Below are positions 6,518-12,622 of a DNA stretch of 12,622 bases, piece by piece. A model generated the notes under the pieces. That model worked only from the letters and a program-made list of their open reading frames with translations. It did not search any database and was not told the DNA's origin. The stretch lies in assembly GCA_024281135.1 (NCBI GenBank), contig JAMXLG010000410.1, forward strand, positions 1 to 12,622. The letters run 5' to 3'. Position 1 is the stretch's first letter. Each line of letters begins with the position of its first letter. The DNA is from Vulcanimicrobiia bacterium (GTDB lineage Bacteria; Eremiobacterota; Eremiobacteria; Baltobacterales; Baltobacteraceae). A program made the translations under genes and the position numbers.

Positions 6518-7131
6518 AGTACTGCGGCTTGGGTGCGGTCTGCGGCGGAGAGTTTCTCTAGGATGTCGCGGATGTGGCCTTTTACGGTTCCGAGTCCGAT
6601 GTTGAGCTCGGTCGCAATTTCGGTGTTCGCTTTGCCCTCTGCGATCAAACGAAGAACGTCGACCTCGCGTGGCGTAAGAGGCGAGTGATCTTTCGGTATG
6701 ACGGTGGGTTGGGAAAAGCGGCCGAGGACGACGTGCGCGATTCGAGGATCGAAATAGGCTCCGCCTTCGCTCGCGATACGAACGGCATCGATCAATGCCT
6801 GTGCCGGCGACGACTTCAAGCTGTACGCATCGGCGCCCGCTGCAAGCGCTGCAAGAACTTCTTCTTGCACGTCGATCATGGTCATGATGACCACGCGCGT
6901 TTGCGGAAAATCGCGGCGGACGCGCTGTGTGAGCGCGATGCCGTCTTCACCGGGCAGCCCGAGATCGATCACGGCGACATCGGGTTGGAGCGTCGCGATC
7001 GCCTCGTATCCCGATGGTCCGTCGGCAGCTTCACCAACGACGTCGAACGCGCTGGAAAGCAGGGTCTTCATGCCTTCGCGTGTCAGCGCGTGATCTTCGA
7101 TAATAACGATGCGCACGCTATGTCCGTTCAC
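6493..7131 (-). CDS. NarL/FixJ-family response regulator
   Basis: This 212-residue two-component regulator has a receiver domain at about 6-125, with the acidic pair E12/D13, phospho-acceptor D56 (VAVIDLGLPG), T84 and K106 (YSLKSS). A LuxR-type HTH follows at about 150-200 (LTPREVDVLRLIAEGKANTE, then LGTVKGHIRDILEKL). Phosphorylation would cause dimerisation and DNA binding. The start is a GTG at 7131 inside a GTGA overlap with the stop of the upstream kinase gene, with AGGA nicely placed before it, so the two are translated as a unit and are the evident cognate pair. NarL-type regulators usually partner HisKA_3 kinases; this one is paired with an ordinary HisKA kinase. Targets are unknown; the surrounding K+ genes are candidates by position only. 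Confidence 0.95.
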   Translation of the reverse strand: MNGHSVRIVIIEDHALTREGMKTLLSSAFDVVGEAADGPSGYEAIATLQPDVAVIDLGLPGEDGIALTQRVRRDFPQTRVVIMTMIDVQEEVLAALAAGADAYSLKSSPAQALIDAVRIASEGGAYFDPRIAHVVLGRFSQPTVIPKDHSPLTPREVDVLRLIAEGKANTEIATELNIGLGTVKGHIRDILEKLSAADRTQAAVLALRRGFI

Positions 7132-8663
7132 AGTTTTTCCTGACGCGGAAACGCGAGAGTGAACCGGCTGCCGCGTGGTTCGCGCGGTTGGTAGCTCGCC
7201 GTTCCGCCGTATTTCTCGGCGATTCGGCGCGCGATGTAGAGGCCGAGGCCGGTGCCGCCGCCTCCGCGGACGCCCGCAAAGCGTTGAAACAATAGCGAGC
7301 GCCGTTCCGGCGGAACTCCGTAGCCGTCGTCGCTCACTTCGATCGCCAGCATACCGTTAGCATGAACCGAAAGTTCGACCGATCCTCCCGACGGCGTCGC
7401 CTCGATTGCGTTGGCAACCAGATTCACGACGGCACGGCGGATCTCGTCGGGATCGCCGGTAAATTCGATCCCGGCGTCTGGGTCGTTGAGTTGAAACGAG
7501 ACCCCGCGCTGGGCCGCCATCGCTTGCATTTCATCGAGAATTCGCGCGAGGAGCGAATGCAGCGAGAACGGCATGAATGTGCGCGAATCTTCTCCGGACT
7601 CATAGCGCGCTACGAGTAAGAGCGTCTCCAGCTGCCGGCGGAGATCTTCATTCGATGCGATGTTCGTTTTCAAGACCTCGCGGTAGCGATCGGGCAGTGC
7701 ACCGTATGCACCCATGAGCGCTTGGGTCATCGTAACGTCCGCGGCCGCAAGCGGCGTTCGCAGATCGTGCGCGAGCGCGTACACGAGATCGCGAATGACG
7801 TCGCTGCGTTGTTGCAACTCATCTTTTTGACGCGCGATTTCGTCGTTCTGCGATGCTAGGCGAACGAAAAGCCGCGCTTGCTGCAGCGCAACCGCAAGGT
7901 TATCGACGAAAGCTTGAACCGCGGCGCGTTCGTCGCTCGAAGGGATGTGGTCGGTCCATGAGAGCAGCAGTGACGTCTCCCCTTCTTCGGTATCGAGCGA
8001 CGCGATAAACGCGCTTGCTCCCATCAGCCGTCCCAGCGGATCGTTCTTGTCGACCGCAATCACGCGCTTTGCGTCGCGCGCGCGCTCGATGAGCGACGCT
8101 TCCTGCGGCGTGAGAGACCGGCGCTCGACGCGCACTTCATCCTCTCCCGCACGCAATTCGTAGCGGTCCGCAAGATCGAATGAACTCTGACGAACGGCAA
8201 TAGTCGCGATATCCGCGCCGGTTAGCTGTGACGCTTCGCGCACCGCTGAACGCAGAACGAGTTCCATGCTAAGCGTAGCGCGGACGGCCTCCATCGCGTG
8301 CCGAAGCGCGCGTTCGCGCGCGACCAATCGTTCGCGCTCCTCGCTTTCACCTGCGCGCCGCGCACTCTGCTGCGAACGAATCGTGAGGGCGCCAACAAGC
8401 AAAAACGACGCAGCCAAAAGAATACGATCGCCGATCGCGATTGTGTCCCAGTGATAGCCTGCCTGCACGCCGTTGACGTAACCTGCGACAACGTTCGCAA
8501 TTTCGGCTAGAACGGTGAGGCGAAGGGTTAGTTGTGGACGCAGCGCAAGCGAGGAAAGTGCAATCGGGCCGTTCAGCAGAATCGCTGCCACGAACAGCTG
8601 CGGCGTTAATAGATCGATAATCCACGCAAGGACCAAGAGGCCGTAGCAGAGGGCCGGTATCAC
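7128..8663 (-). CDS. Membrane-bound sensor histidine kinase (4 TM - GAF - HisKA - HATPase)
   Basis: This 511-residue kinase begins with about four hydrophobic helices packed into residues 4-96, with almost no loops between them and so no extracellular sensor domain. A linker coiled coil (97-130) and a GAF-like domain (about 130-265, ending with the FVDNLAVALQQARLF helix) follow. A second short coiled coil leads to HisKA with phospho-acceptor H299 (ALAHDLRTPLAA). The HATPase domain has its N box at 414-423 (NLVANAIEAT), G1 DDGYGVP (445-451) and G2 GGGGTGLGL (467-475). The start is GTG at 8663, and TAAGCT 8 nt upstream would fit a leaderless message. The order of domains matches the C-terminal half of KdpD, although the membrane part looks different in sequence from the KdpD DUF4118 region. 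It is coupled to the NarL-type regulator and divergent from the KdpD-like sensor. Confidence 0.93.
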   Translation of the reverse strand: MIPALCYGLLVLAWIIDLLTPQLFVAAILLNGPIALSSLALRPQLTLRLTVLAEIANVVAGYVNGVQAGYHWDTIAIGDRILLAASFLLVGALTIRSQQSARRAGESEERERLVARERALRHAMEAVRATLSMELVLRSAVREASQLTGADIATIAVRQSSFDLADRYELRAGEDEVRVERRSLTPQEASLIERARDAKRVIAVDKNDPLGRLMGASAFIASLDTEEGETSLLLSWTDHIPSSDERAAVQAFVDNLAVALQQARLFVRLASQNDEIARQKDELQQRSDVIRDLVYALAHDLRTPLAAADVTMTQALMGAYGALPDRYREVLKTNIASNEDLRRQLETLLLVARYESGEDSRTFMPFSLHSLLARILDEMQAMAAQRGVSFQLNDPDAGIEFTGDPDEIRRAVVNLVANAIEATPSGGSVELSVHANGMLAIEVSDDGYGVPPERRSLLFQRFAGVRGGGGTGLGLYIARRIAEKYGGTASYQPREPRGSRFTLAFPRQEKL

Positions 8664-8683
8664 CGAAGCGAAGCTTAGCCGCG
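8664..8683. promoter_or_regulatory. 20-bp divergent start region, kinase / KdpD-like sensor
   Basis: Only 20 bp separate the GTG of the kinase from the ATG of the KdpD-like gene, so their promoters must overlap each other and the opposing coding regions. The gap is centred on AAGCTT (8671-8676), whose leftward reading gives a TAAGCT -10-like hexamer. Neither start has a Shine-Dalgarno sequence. Expression of the two genes is probably linked. Confidence 0.3.
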
Positions 8684-10813
8684 ATGGAACGCTCCACCCC
8701 TGAGCAACTGCTTCGCGAGTACGGCGAGCACGCGCGCCTCGTGGTCTATATAGCGGCAGCGCCGGGTGCCGGCAAAACGCGCCGTCTCCTCACCGATGCG
8801 CGCCGCTTCCAGATCGCCGGAAAACGCGTCGTGATAGGATGGGTCGAGACAAAGGGACGGCCGGATCTCGAGCGCCTTGCGGAAGGCTTTCCGCGTATTC
8901 CGCCCCGCCGCGTCTCCATCGGTTCGCAACACTACGAAGAGTTCGACCTCGATGCGGCCATTGCAGCGAAACCGGATGTCATCGTACTCGACGAACTCGC
9001 GCACGACAATCTTGGGGACGCTCGCAACAGCAAACGGTGGCAAGATGCGCTCGCGCTTCGCGATGCCGGAATTACCGTGCTGGGTGCGTTCAATATTTCG
9101 CACTTGGAAACGGTTTCTCCGACGGCGGAAGCCCTGCTCGGACACCCGATCCGCACGATAGTTCCTTTCTCGTTTTTGAAAGAAGCAGACGAGGTTATCG
9201 CGATCGATGCTTCGCCGGAACTCTTGCTGCAGCGTCTTGCAGCAGGCAAGATCGTACCGACCGACGACATCTCTCGCGCCGAATATGGCGCGTTCAAAGA
9301 ATCGACGCTAACGATGCTGCGCGAGCTACTGCTTCGCACGATCGACGCATTGACGATTCCAAGCGTCTCGCCGGCCAGCGCGTCAACTGCGCTTGCCATT
9401 GTTCCGGCGAACGTCGACCCCCACATGTTCCTAGATCGCACCGCACCGCTTGCGGCAGCCTTCGACCTTTCGCTCGAGATTCTGCCGCCACCCAATGCCG
9501 ATCGCGCAACCATCGAGCGGGAGGCGCGCGAGCATAATGCCGACGTGTTACCGCCGCAAGATCCCAATGAGATGGACTTCACCAAGGTTCGCGCGTCAGC
9601 GTTGGCACTTTGCAACGGAAAACTCGCAGCGAAGCTGGTAAACACAAAGGTCGAGCGCGATATCGCGATTATCGACGCTTCGCAAACGTTTCTCGGAGAG
9701 ACCGCGTTCACCACACCGCTATCGGGAACGCTCGGCGATCGTATGCGAGTCGGATATGGGAAGCTGACCGTCTACCTCGGCGCAGCCGCAGGCGCCGGAA
9801 AGACCTACGCGATGCTCGATCGCGCCCAACAAATGCTCGCCGAAGGTATCGATGTCGTCATCGGCTTCGTTGAAACGCACGGCCGCGCGGAAACGGAAGC
9901 GATGATCGACGGCATCCCGATCATTCCGCGCAAAGAGATTCACGCGGCCGACGGCATGACGTATACAGAGATGGATCGCGACGCGGTGCTTGCGCGTAAA
10001 CCGGCGGTGGTGCTCGTCGACGAACTTGCGCACACGAACGCCCCCGGTTCACTTGCTCCGAAGCGTTATCTCGACGTCCTGGCCTTTTTGCGGGCCGGAA
10101 TCAGCGTACTGACAACGCTCAACGTTCAGCATCTCGAAGCGCTCAGCGACGTCGTCTATCGCATGACCGGCACGGTCGTTCGCGAGACGCTACCCGACGG
10201 CATTCTGCCGCTCGCCGATGAAGTGATTTTGATCGACGTTTCGCCTGAAACTTTGCGCGAACGCCTACGTGACGGAAAGATCTATCCAAAATCGCGCATC
10301 GACGCCGCGCTCTCCAACTTCTTCCGCACCGAGCACCTCGCGTCGCTTCGCGAACTCGCCATCCGCGAGGCACTGCGCTCAGAAATGCGCGAACGGATTG
10401 CCTCACCATTTGCACGATTGCTCGTCAGCGTCGTCGGGCGCGAGGATGACATGCTTCTCGTCCGCAAAGCCGGCCGTTTAGCGGCCCGACTCGAAGTTGA
10501 CTTCGCGATTGCGCACATTGCCGAACGCCGCGATAAAGTCGACCCAGCGCAAGTTGCGAAATTCGAGTTGGTCGCGCACACCATCGGCGCGGATTTTATC
10601 GACGAGCGCGCAGACGACGCTGCAAAGCGACTCATTGAAGTCGCACGATCGCGTCCCGAAACCGTCGTGGCGATTGGTGGAACGCTCCGCACCCCGCGCT
10701 GGCCCGCGCGGAACGCATTTGCTCGCCGACTGCTTGACGCCGGTGCGCGCGAGCTACTCGTGCTTGCGCGACCGAGTCCGAACGCGCCTTCGGCAGACGA
10801 CGAGGACGCGTAG
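8684..10813 (+). CDS. Tandem-duplicated KdpD sensor (two KdpD_N + USP-like modules, no kinase)
   Basis: This 709-residue cytoplasmic protein is built of two KdpD N-terminal modules. Module 1 has Walker A AAPGAGKT (25-32), VIGWVETKGRP (50-60), Walker B VIVLDELAHD (99-108), KRWQD (117-121) and a degenerate USP-like region at about 235-345. Module 2 is closer to canonical: AAAGAGKT (367-374), VIGFVETHGR (392-401), VVLVDELAHTNAPGS (442-456), TTLNVQHLEALSDVVYRMTG (477-496) and a USP-like domain at about 576-695 (ARLLVSVVG, then RKAGRLAARL). There is no membrane segment, HisKA or HATPase, and the protein ends right after USP 2. In whole KdpD these parts sense K+/ATP state and, in Staphylococcus aureus, c-di-AMP. 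Short KdpD forms without kinase exist in cyanobacteria and Deinococcus. The gene is divergent from a histidine kinase and convergent with the kdp operon, so a regulatory role in K+ uptake is likely. Confidence 0.92.
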   Translation: MERSTPEQLLREYGEHARLVVYIAAAPGAGKTRRLLTDARRFQIAGKRVVIGWVETKGRPDLERLAEGFPRIPPRRVSIGSQHYEEFDLDAAIAAKPDVIVLDELAHDNLGDARNSKRWQDALALRDAGITVLGAFNISHLETVSPTAEALLGHPIRTIVPFSFLKEADEVIAIDASPELLLQRLAAGKIVPTDDISRAEYGAFKESTLTMLRELLLRTIDALTIPSVSPASASTALAIVPANVDPHMFLDRTAPLAAAFDLSLEILPPPNADRATIEREAREHNADVLPPQDPNEMDFTKVRASALALCNGKLAAKLVNTKVERDIAIIDASQTFLGETAFTTPLSGTLGDRMRVGYGKLTVYLGAAAGAGKTYAMLDRAQQMLAEGIDVVIGFVETHGRAETEAMIDGIPIIPRKEIHAADGMTYTEMDRDAVLARKPAVVLVDELAHTNAPGSLAPKRYLDVLAFLRAGISVLTTLNVQHLEALSDVVYRMTGTVVRETLPDGILPLADEVILIDVSPETLRERLRDGKIYPKSRIDAALSNFFRTEHLASLRELAIREALRSEMRERIASPFARLLVSVVGREDDMLLVRKAGRLAARLEVDFAIAHIAERRDKVDPAQVAKFELVAHTIGADFIDERADDAAKRLIEVARSRPETVVAIGGTLRTPRWPARNAFARRLLDAGARELLVLARPSPNAPSADDEDA

Positions 10814-10816
10814 CTT

Positions 10817-11005
10817 CTATCGCCAGTGATAGTGATTGACGCGATAGACGAGGTCGCTCACGCAGTACAGGCTGAGCAACCCGAATACCCAACGGGCGAC
10901 GTCGATAACAATCCCGCCTCGTATGTTCATGAGGACCACGAACGCGAAGAGCGCGGCAAAGAACCAGACGACGGCGATGCCCAGCGGGCTACGGCCGAGC
11001 GGCAT
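10817..11005 (-). CDS. Small two-helix membrane protein at the end of the kdp operon
   Basis: This 62-residue protein overlaps the 3' end of kdpC by 17 bp and is the last gene of the leftward kdp cluster; its stop is 3 bp from the convergent KdpD-like stop. Two hydrophobic stretches lie at about 8-27 (ending ALFAFVVLM) and 32-54 (VARWVFGLLSLYCVSDLVY), joined by a short NIRGG turn, with a basic N-terminus and a YRVNHYHWR tail. I chose the ATG at 11005; a TTG at 11014 adds three residues. There is no strong ribosome site, so coupling to kdpC translation is likely. I do not recognise the family. It is not KdpF, which is about 30 residues, single-helix and encoded before kdpA. A lipid-like or accessory subunit of KdpABC is possible, and so is an unrelated small membrane protein. 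Confidence 0.65.
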   Translation of the reverse strand: MPLGRSPLGIAVVWFFAALFAFVVLMNIRGGIVIDVARWVFGLLSLYCVSDLVYRVNHYHWR

Positions 11006-11564
11006 CCAGCGCAAGGTTCAGCTGAAGAACGTTTACACGAGGCTCACCGAGAATCCCGAACGTTCGTCCCTTCGTGTTTCGCGCGATCAGATCGTCAACG
11101 ATCTTTACGTCCATCTTCCGTGCCTCAGCCACGCGAGGAGCTTGATAGTACGCAGCCTGCGGGCTAATGTCGGGATCGATACCGCTTCCGCTCGACGTGA
11201 CGAGATCCATAGGAATCGGCACCGTGGCGTTCGGGTTTTCTTTTTTCAGCGAGGCGATCGTGGCGCGCGTTGAATCGATGAGTTTCTTCGACGATGGGCC
11301 GAGATTCGTTCCACCGGTCGACGTCGGATCGTAGCCGTTCTTTCCGGCGGCCGACGGACGGCCGTGGAAATACTGCGGTTTCGTCCATAATTGCCCGATG
11401 ATCGATGACCCCACGACTTTGCCGTTTACTTCGACGAGTGAGCCGTTTGCCTGATGCGGGAAGAGCACTTGCGCAAGCCCGGTCATAACGAACGGATAGA
11501 TGAGTCCGAGGACGATCACCGAGATGATCGTCATACGAAGTGATGTGCCGAGATGTTTAACCAT
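10989..11564 (-). CDS. kdpC: K+-transporting ATPase subunit C (KdpC)
   Basis: This 191-residue accessory subunit of the high-affinity KdpFABC potassium pump stabilises the complex and raises nucleotide affinity of KdpB. One N-terminal membrane helix (about 11-35) is followed by an extracytoplasmic domain. Family marks are ANGSLVEVNGKVVGSSIIGQ (39-58), YFHGRPSAAG (65-74), GGTNLGPSSKKL (84-95) and the signature SGSGIDPDISPQAAYYQAPR (125-144), ending with RTFGILGEPRVNVLQLNLAL (167-186). All are intact and the length is typical. It starts at an ATG 6 bp after the kdpB stop, preceded only by a weak AAAGAA purine stretch, so it belongs to the same operon as kdpB. The small membrane gene overlaps its 3' end. 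Confidence 0.98.
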   Translation of the reverse strand: MVKHLGTSLRMTIISVIVLGLIYPFVMTGLAQVLFPHQANGSLVEVNGKVVGSSIIGQLWTKPQYFHGRPSAAGKNGYDPTSTGGTNLGPSSKKLIDSTRATIASLKKENPNATVPIPMDLVTSSGSGIDPDISPQAAYYQAPRVAEARKMDVKIVDDLIARNTKGRTFGILGEPRVNVLQLNLALDAARP

Positions 11565-11570
11565 AGTTCT

Positions 11571-12622
11571 TTACGTCAGATGAAGCGCTGCGAGAAGCAT
11601 GTCGATGAGTTTGATGCCGATGAACGGTACGACGATTCCGCCGAGACCGTAAATCAAGACGTTCTCGCGCAGGACCGCATTCGCGCCCTTCGGCACGTAC
11701 TTCACGCCGCGCAGTGCAAGCGGAATTAGTGCGACGATGATCAGCGCATTGAAGATGACGGCCGAAAGAATCGCAGACTGCGCCGTTGAGAGGCGCATGA
11801 TGTTGAGCGCGCTCATCGCAGGATAGGCAACTGAAAACATCGCGGGGAGAATCGCGAAGTACTTCGCGACGTCGTTCGCAATCGAGAACGTCGTCAGGGA
11901 GCCGCGAGTCATCAATAGCTGCTTGCCGATTTCGACGACCTCGATCAACTTCGTCGGATCCGAATCGAGATCGACCATGTTCGCAGCTTCTTTCGCTGCT
12001 TGCGTGCCCGAGTTCATCGCGACACCGACGTCGGCTTGCGCAAGCGCAGGCGCGTCGTTCGTGCCGTCTCCGGTCATCGCAACGAGACGTCCCGAATTTT
12101 GCTCGCGCTTGATGAGCGCCATCTTCGCTTCCGGCGTCGCTTCGGCAAGGAAGTCGTCAACGCCGGCTTCTCCTGCGATTGCCGCTGCCGTCAGCGGATT
12201 GTCGCCCGTGATCATTACGGTGCGAATACCCATCGCGCGCAAGCGATCGAACCGTTCGCGCATGTTCGGCTTGAGAATATCCTTGAGGTAAATCACGCCG
12301 ACGACCGACTTGTCCTTTGCGAGCAACAGCGGCGTACCGCCGGCGCGCGCAATACGTTCGACCTGCCCGCTCAGATCGTTTGACGGATTTCCGCCCGCTT
12401 CGCGTACCCATGCGAGTACGGCATCCGGCGCGCCCTTGCGCACTTTCGTGCCGTCCGGCAGATCGACGCCGCTCATGCGCGTGTATGCACTGAACGGTAC
12501 GAATTGTGAACCTTCCGGAAGTTTGCCGTCAACCTGACCTGCCGCGTCGGCGAGCGAGACGATCGAGCGTCCTTCCGGCGTTTCATCGGGCAGCGAGGAG
12601 AGATACGCGATGTGGATCGCTT
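11571..12622 (-). CDS. kdpB: K+-transporting ATPase ATP-binding subunit B (KdpB), C-terminal part
   Basis: The gene enters from the right edge; 349 C-terminal codons are visible, about half of the roughly 680-residue subunit. The phosphorylation site DKTGT lies outside. Counting from the first visible codon, [14 protein letters not shown] (8-21) and [20 protein letters not shown] (40-59) belong to the nucleotide-binding domain with KGAP at 62-65. [20 protein letters not shown] (134-153) and [19 protein letters not shown] (181-199) form the P-domain hinge. [16 protein letters not shown] (210-225) and [20 protein letters not shown] (239-258) lead into three or four membrane helices. All key P-type ATPase residues in view are intact. 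KdpB hydrolyses ATP to drive K+ import through KdpA, which should lie upstream beyond the window. Confidence 0.98.
   Translation of the reverse strand, partial: AIHIAYLSSLPDETPEGRSIVSLADAAGQVDGKLPEGSQFVPFSAYTRMSGVDLPDGTKVRKGAPDAVLAWVREAGGNPSNDLSGQVERIARAGGTPLLLAKDKSVVGVIYLKDILKPNMRERFDRLRAMGIRTVMITGDNPLTAAAIAGEAGVDDFLAEATPEAKMALIKREQNSGRLVAMTGDGTNDAPALAQADVGVAMNSGTQAAKEAANMVDLDSDPTKLIEVVEIGKQLLMTRGSLTTFSIANDVAKYFAILPAMFSVAYPAMSALNIMRLSTAQSAILSAVIFNALIIVALIPLALRGVKYVPKGANAVLRENVLIYGLGGIVVPFIGIKLIDMLLAALHLT

Noticed and set aside
7128..8663. Calling the histidine kinase KdpD
   Set aside because: It lacks KdpD_N and USP, and its membrane part does not clearly read as DUF4118; only the domain order agrees, so the gene symbol was withheld.
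8932..9714. Leftward 260-codon frame opposite the KdpD-like gene
   Set aside because: Ser/Ala-rich antisense shadow of a clearly coding frame; no family resemblance.
10817..11005. Calling the small membrane protein KdpF
   Set aside because: It has two helices instead of one, is twice as long, and lies after kdpC instead of before kdpA.

Overview
The window is a high-G+C bacterial chromosome segment with tightly packed genes. It holds short operons, stop/start overlaps, a tRNA gene and no insertion sequences, phage genes or CRISPR. An XRE-STAND regulator, paired RCK proteins and a truncated KdpD-like protein together would fit a poorly cultured soil lineage such as Eremiobacterota (WPS-2) or an actinobacterium-like group. 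That placement is a guess from gene style; no marker gene is present to settle it.

Left part (1-3833): a leftward set of three genes holds an XRE-HTH/NB-ARC/TPR regulator, a small unrecognised protein and the start of an MmyB-type XRE regulator that runs off the window. The last two are coupled by a TAATG stop/start. A zinc-free quinone-oxidoreductase-like MDR enzyme is divergent from the large regulator across 74 bp. Its stop codon overlaps the stop of the next, convergent gene.

Middle (3830-5000): a leftward pair encodes a stand-alone Clp N-domain protein and a DedA membrane protein. Upstream of them is a tRNA-Pro(CGG), also leftward.

Right part (5095-12622): this is a potassium-homeostasis island. 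Two tandem TrkA-type RCK proteins (rightward) are followed by a leftward histidine kinase and NarL-type response regulator. Divergent from the kinase is a 709-aa protein made of two complete KdpD N-terminal modules (P-loop sensor domain plus USP-like domain) in tandem, with no membrane or kinase part. Convergent to it is the end of a kdp operon: kdpB (3' half), kdpC and a small two-helix membrane protein not found in the standard kdp operon.

The most interesting hypothesis is that the Kdp sensor is split here. The cytoplasmic sensing half is duplicated on one protein. A separate kinase with the layout of the KdpD C-terminal half (four membrane helices, GAF, HisKA, HATPase) is divergently encoded 20 bp away. 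It is coupled to a NarL-type regulator instead of the usual OmpR-type KdpE. Domain identities are read from the sequence; the functional link is inferred from gene order.
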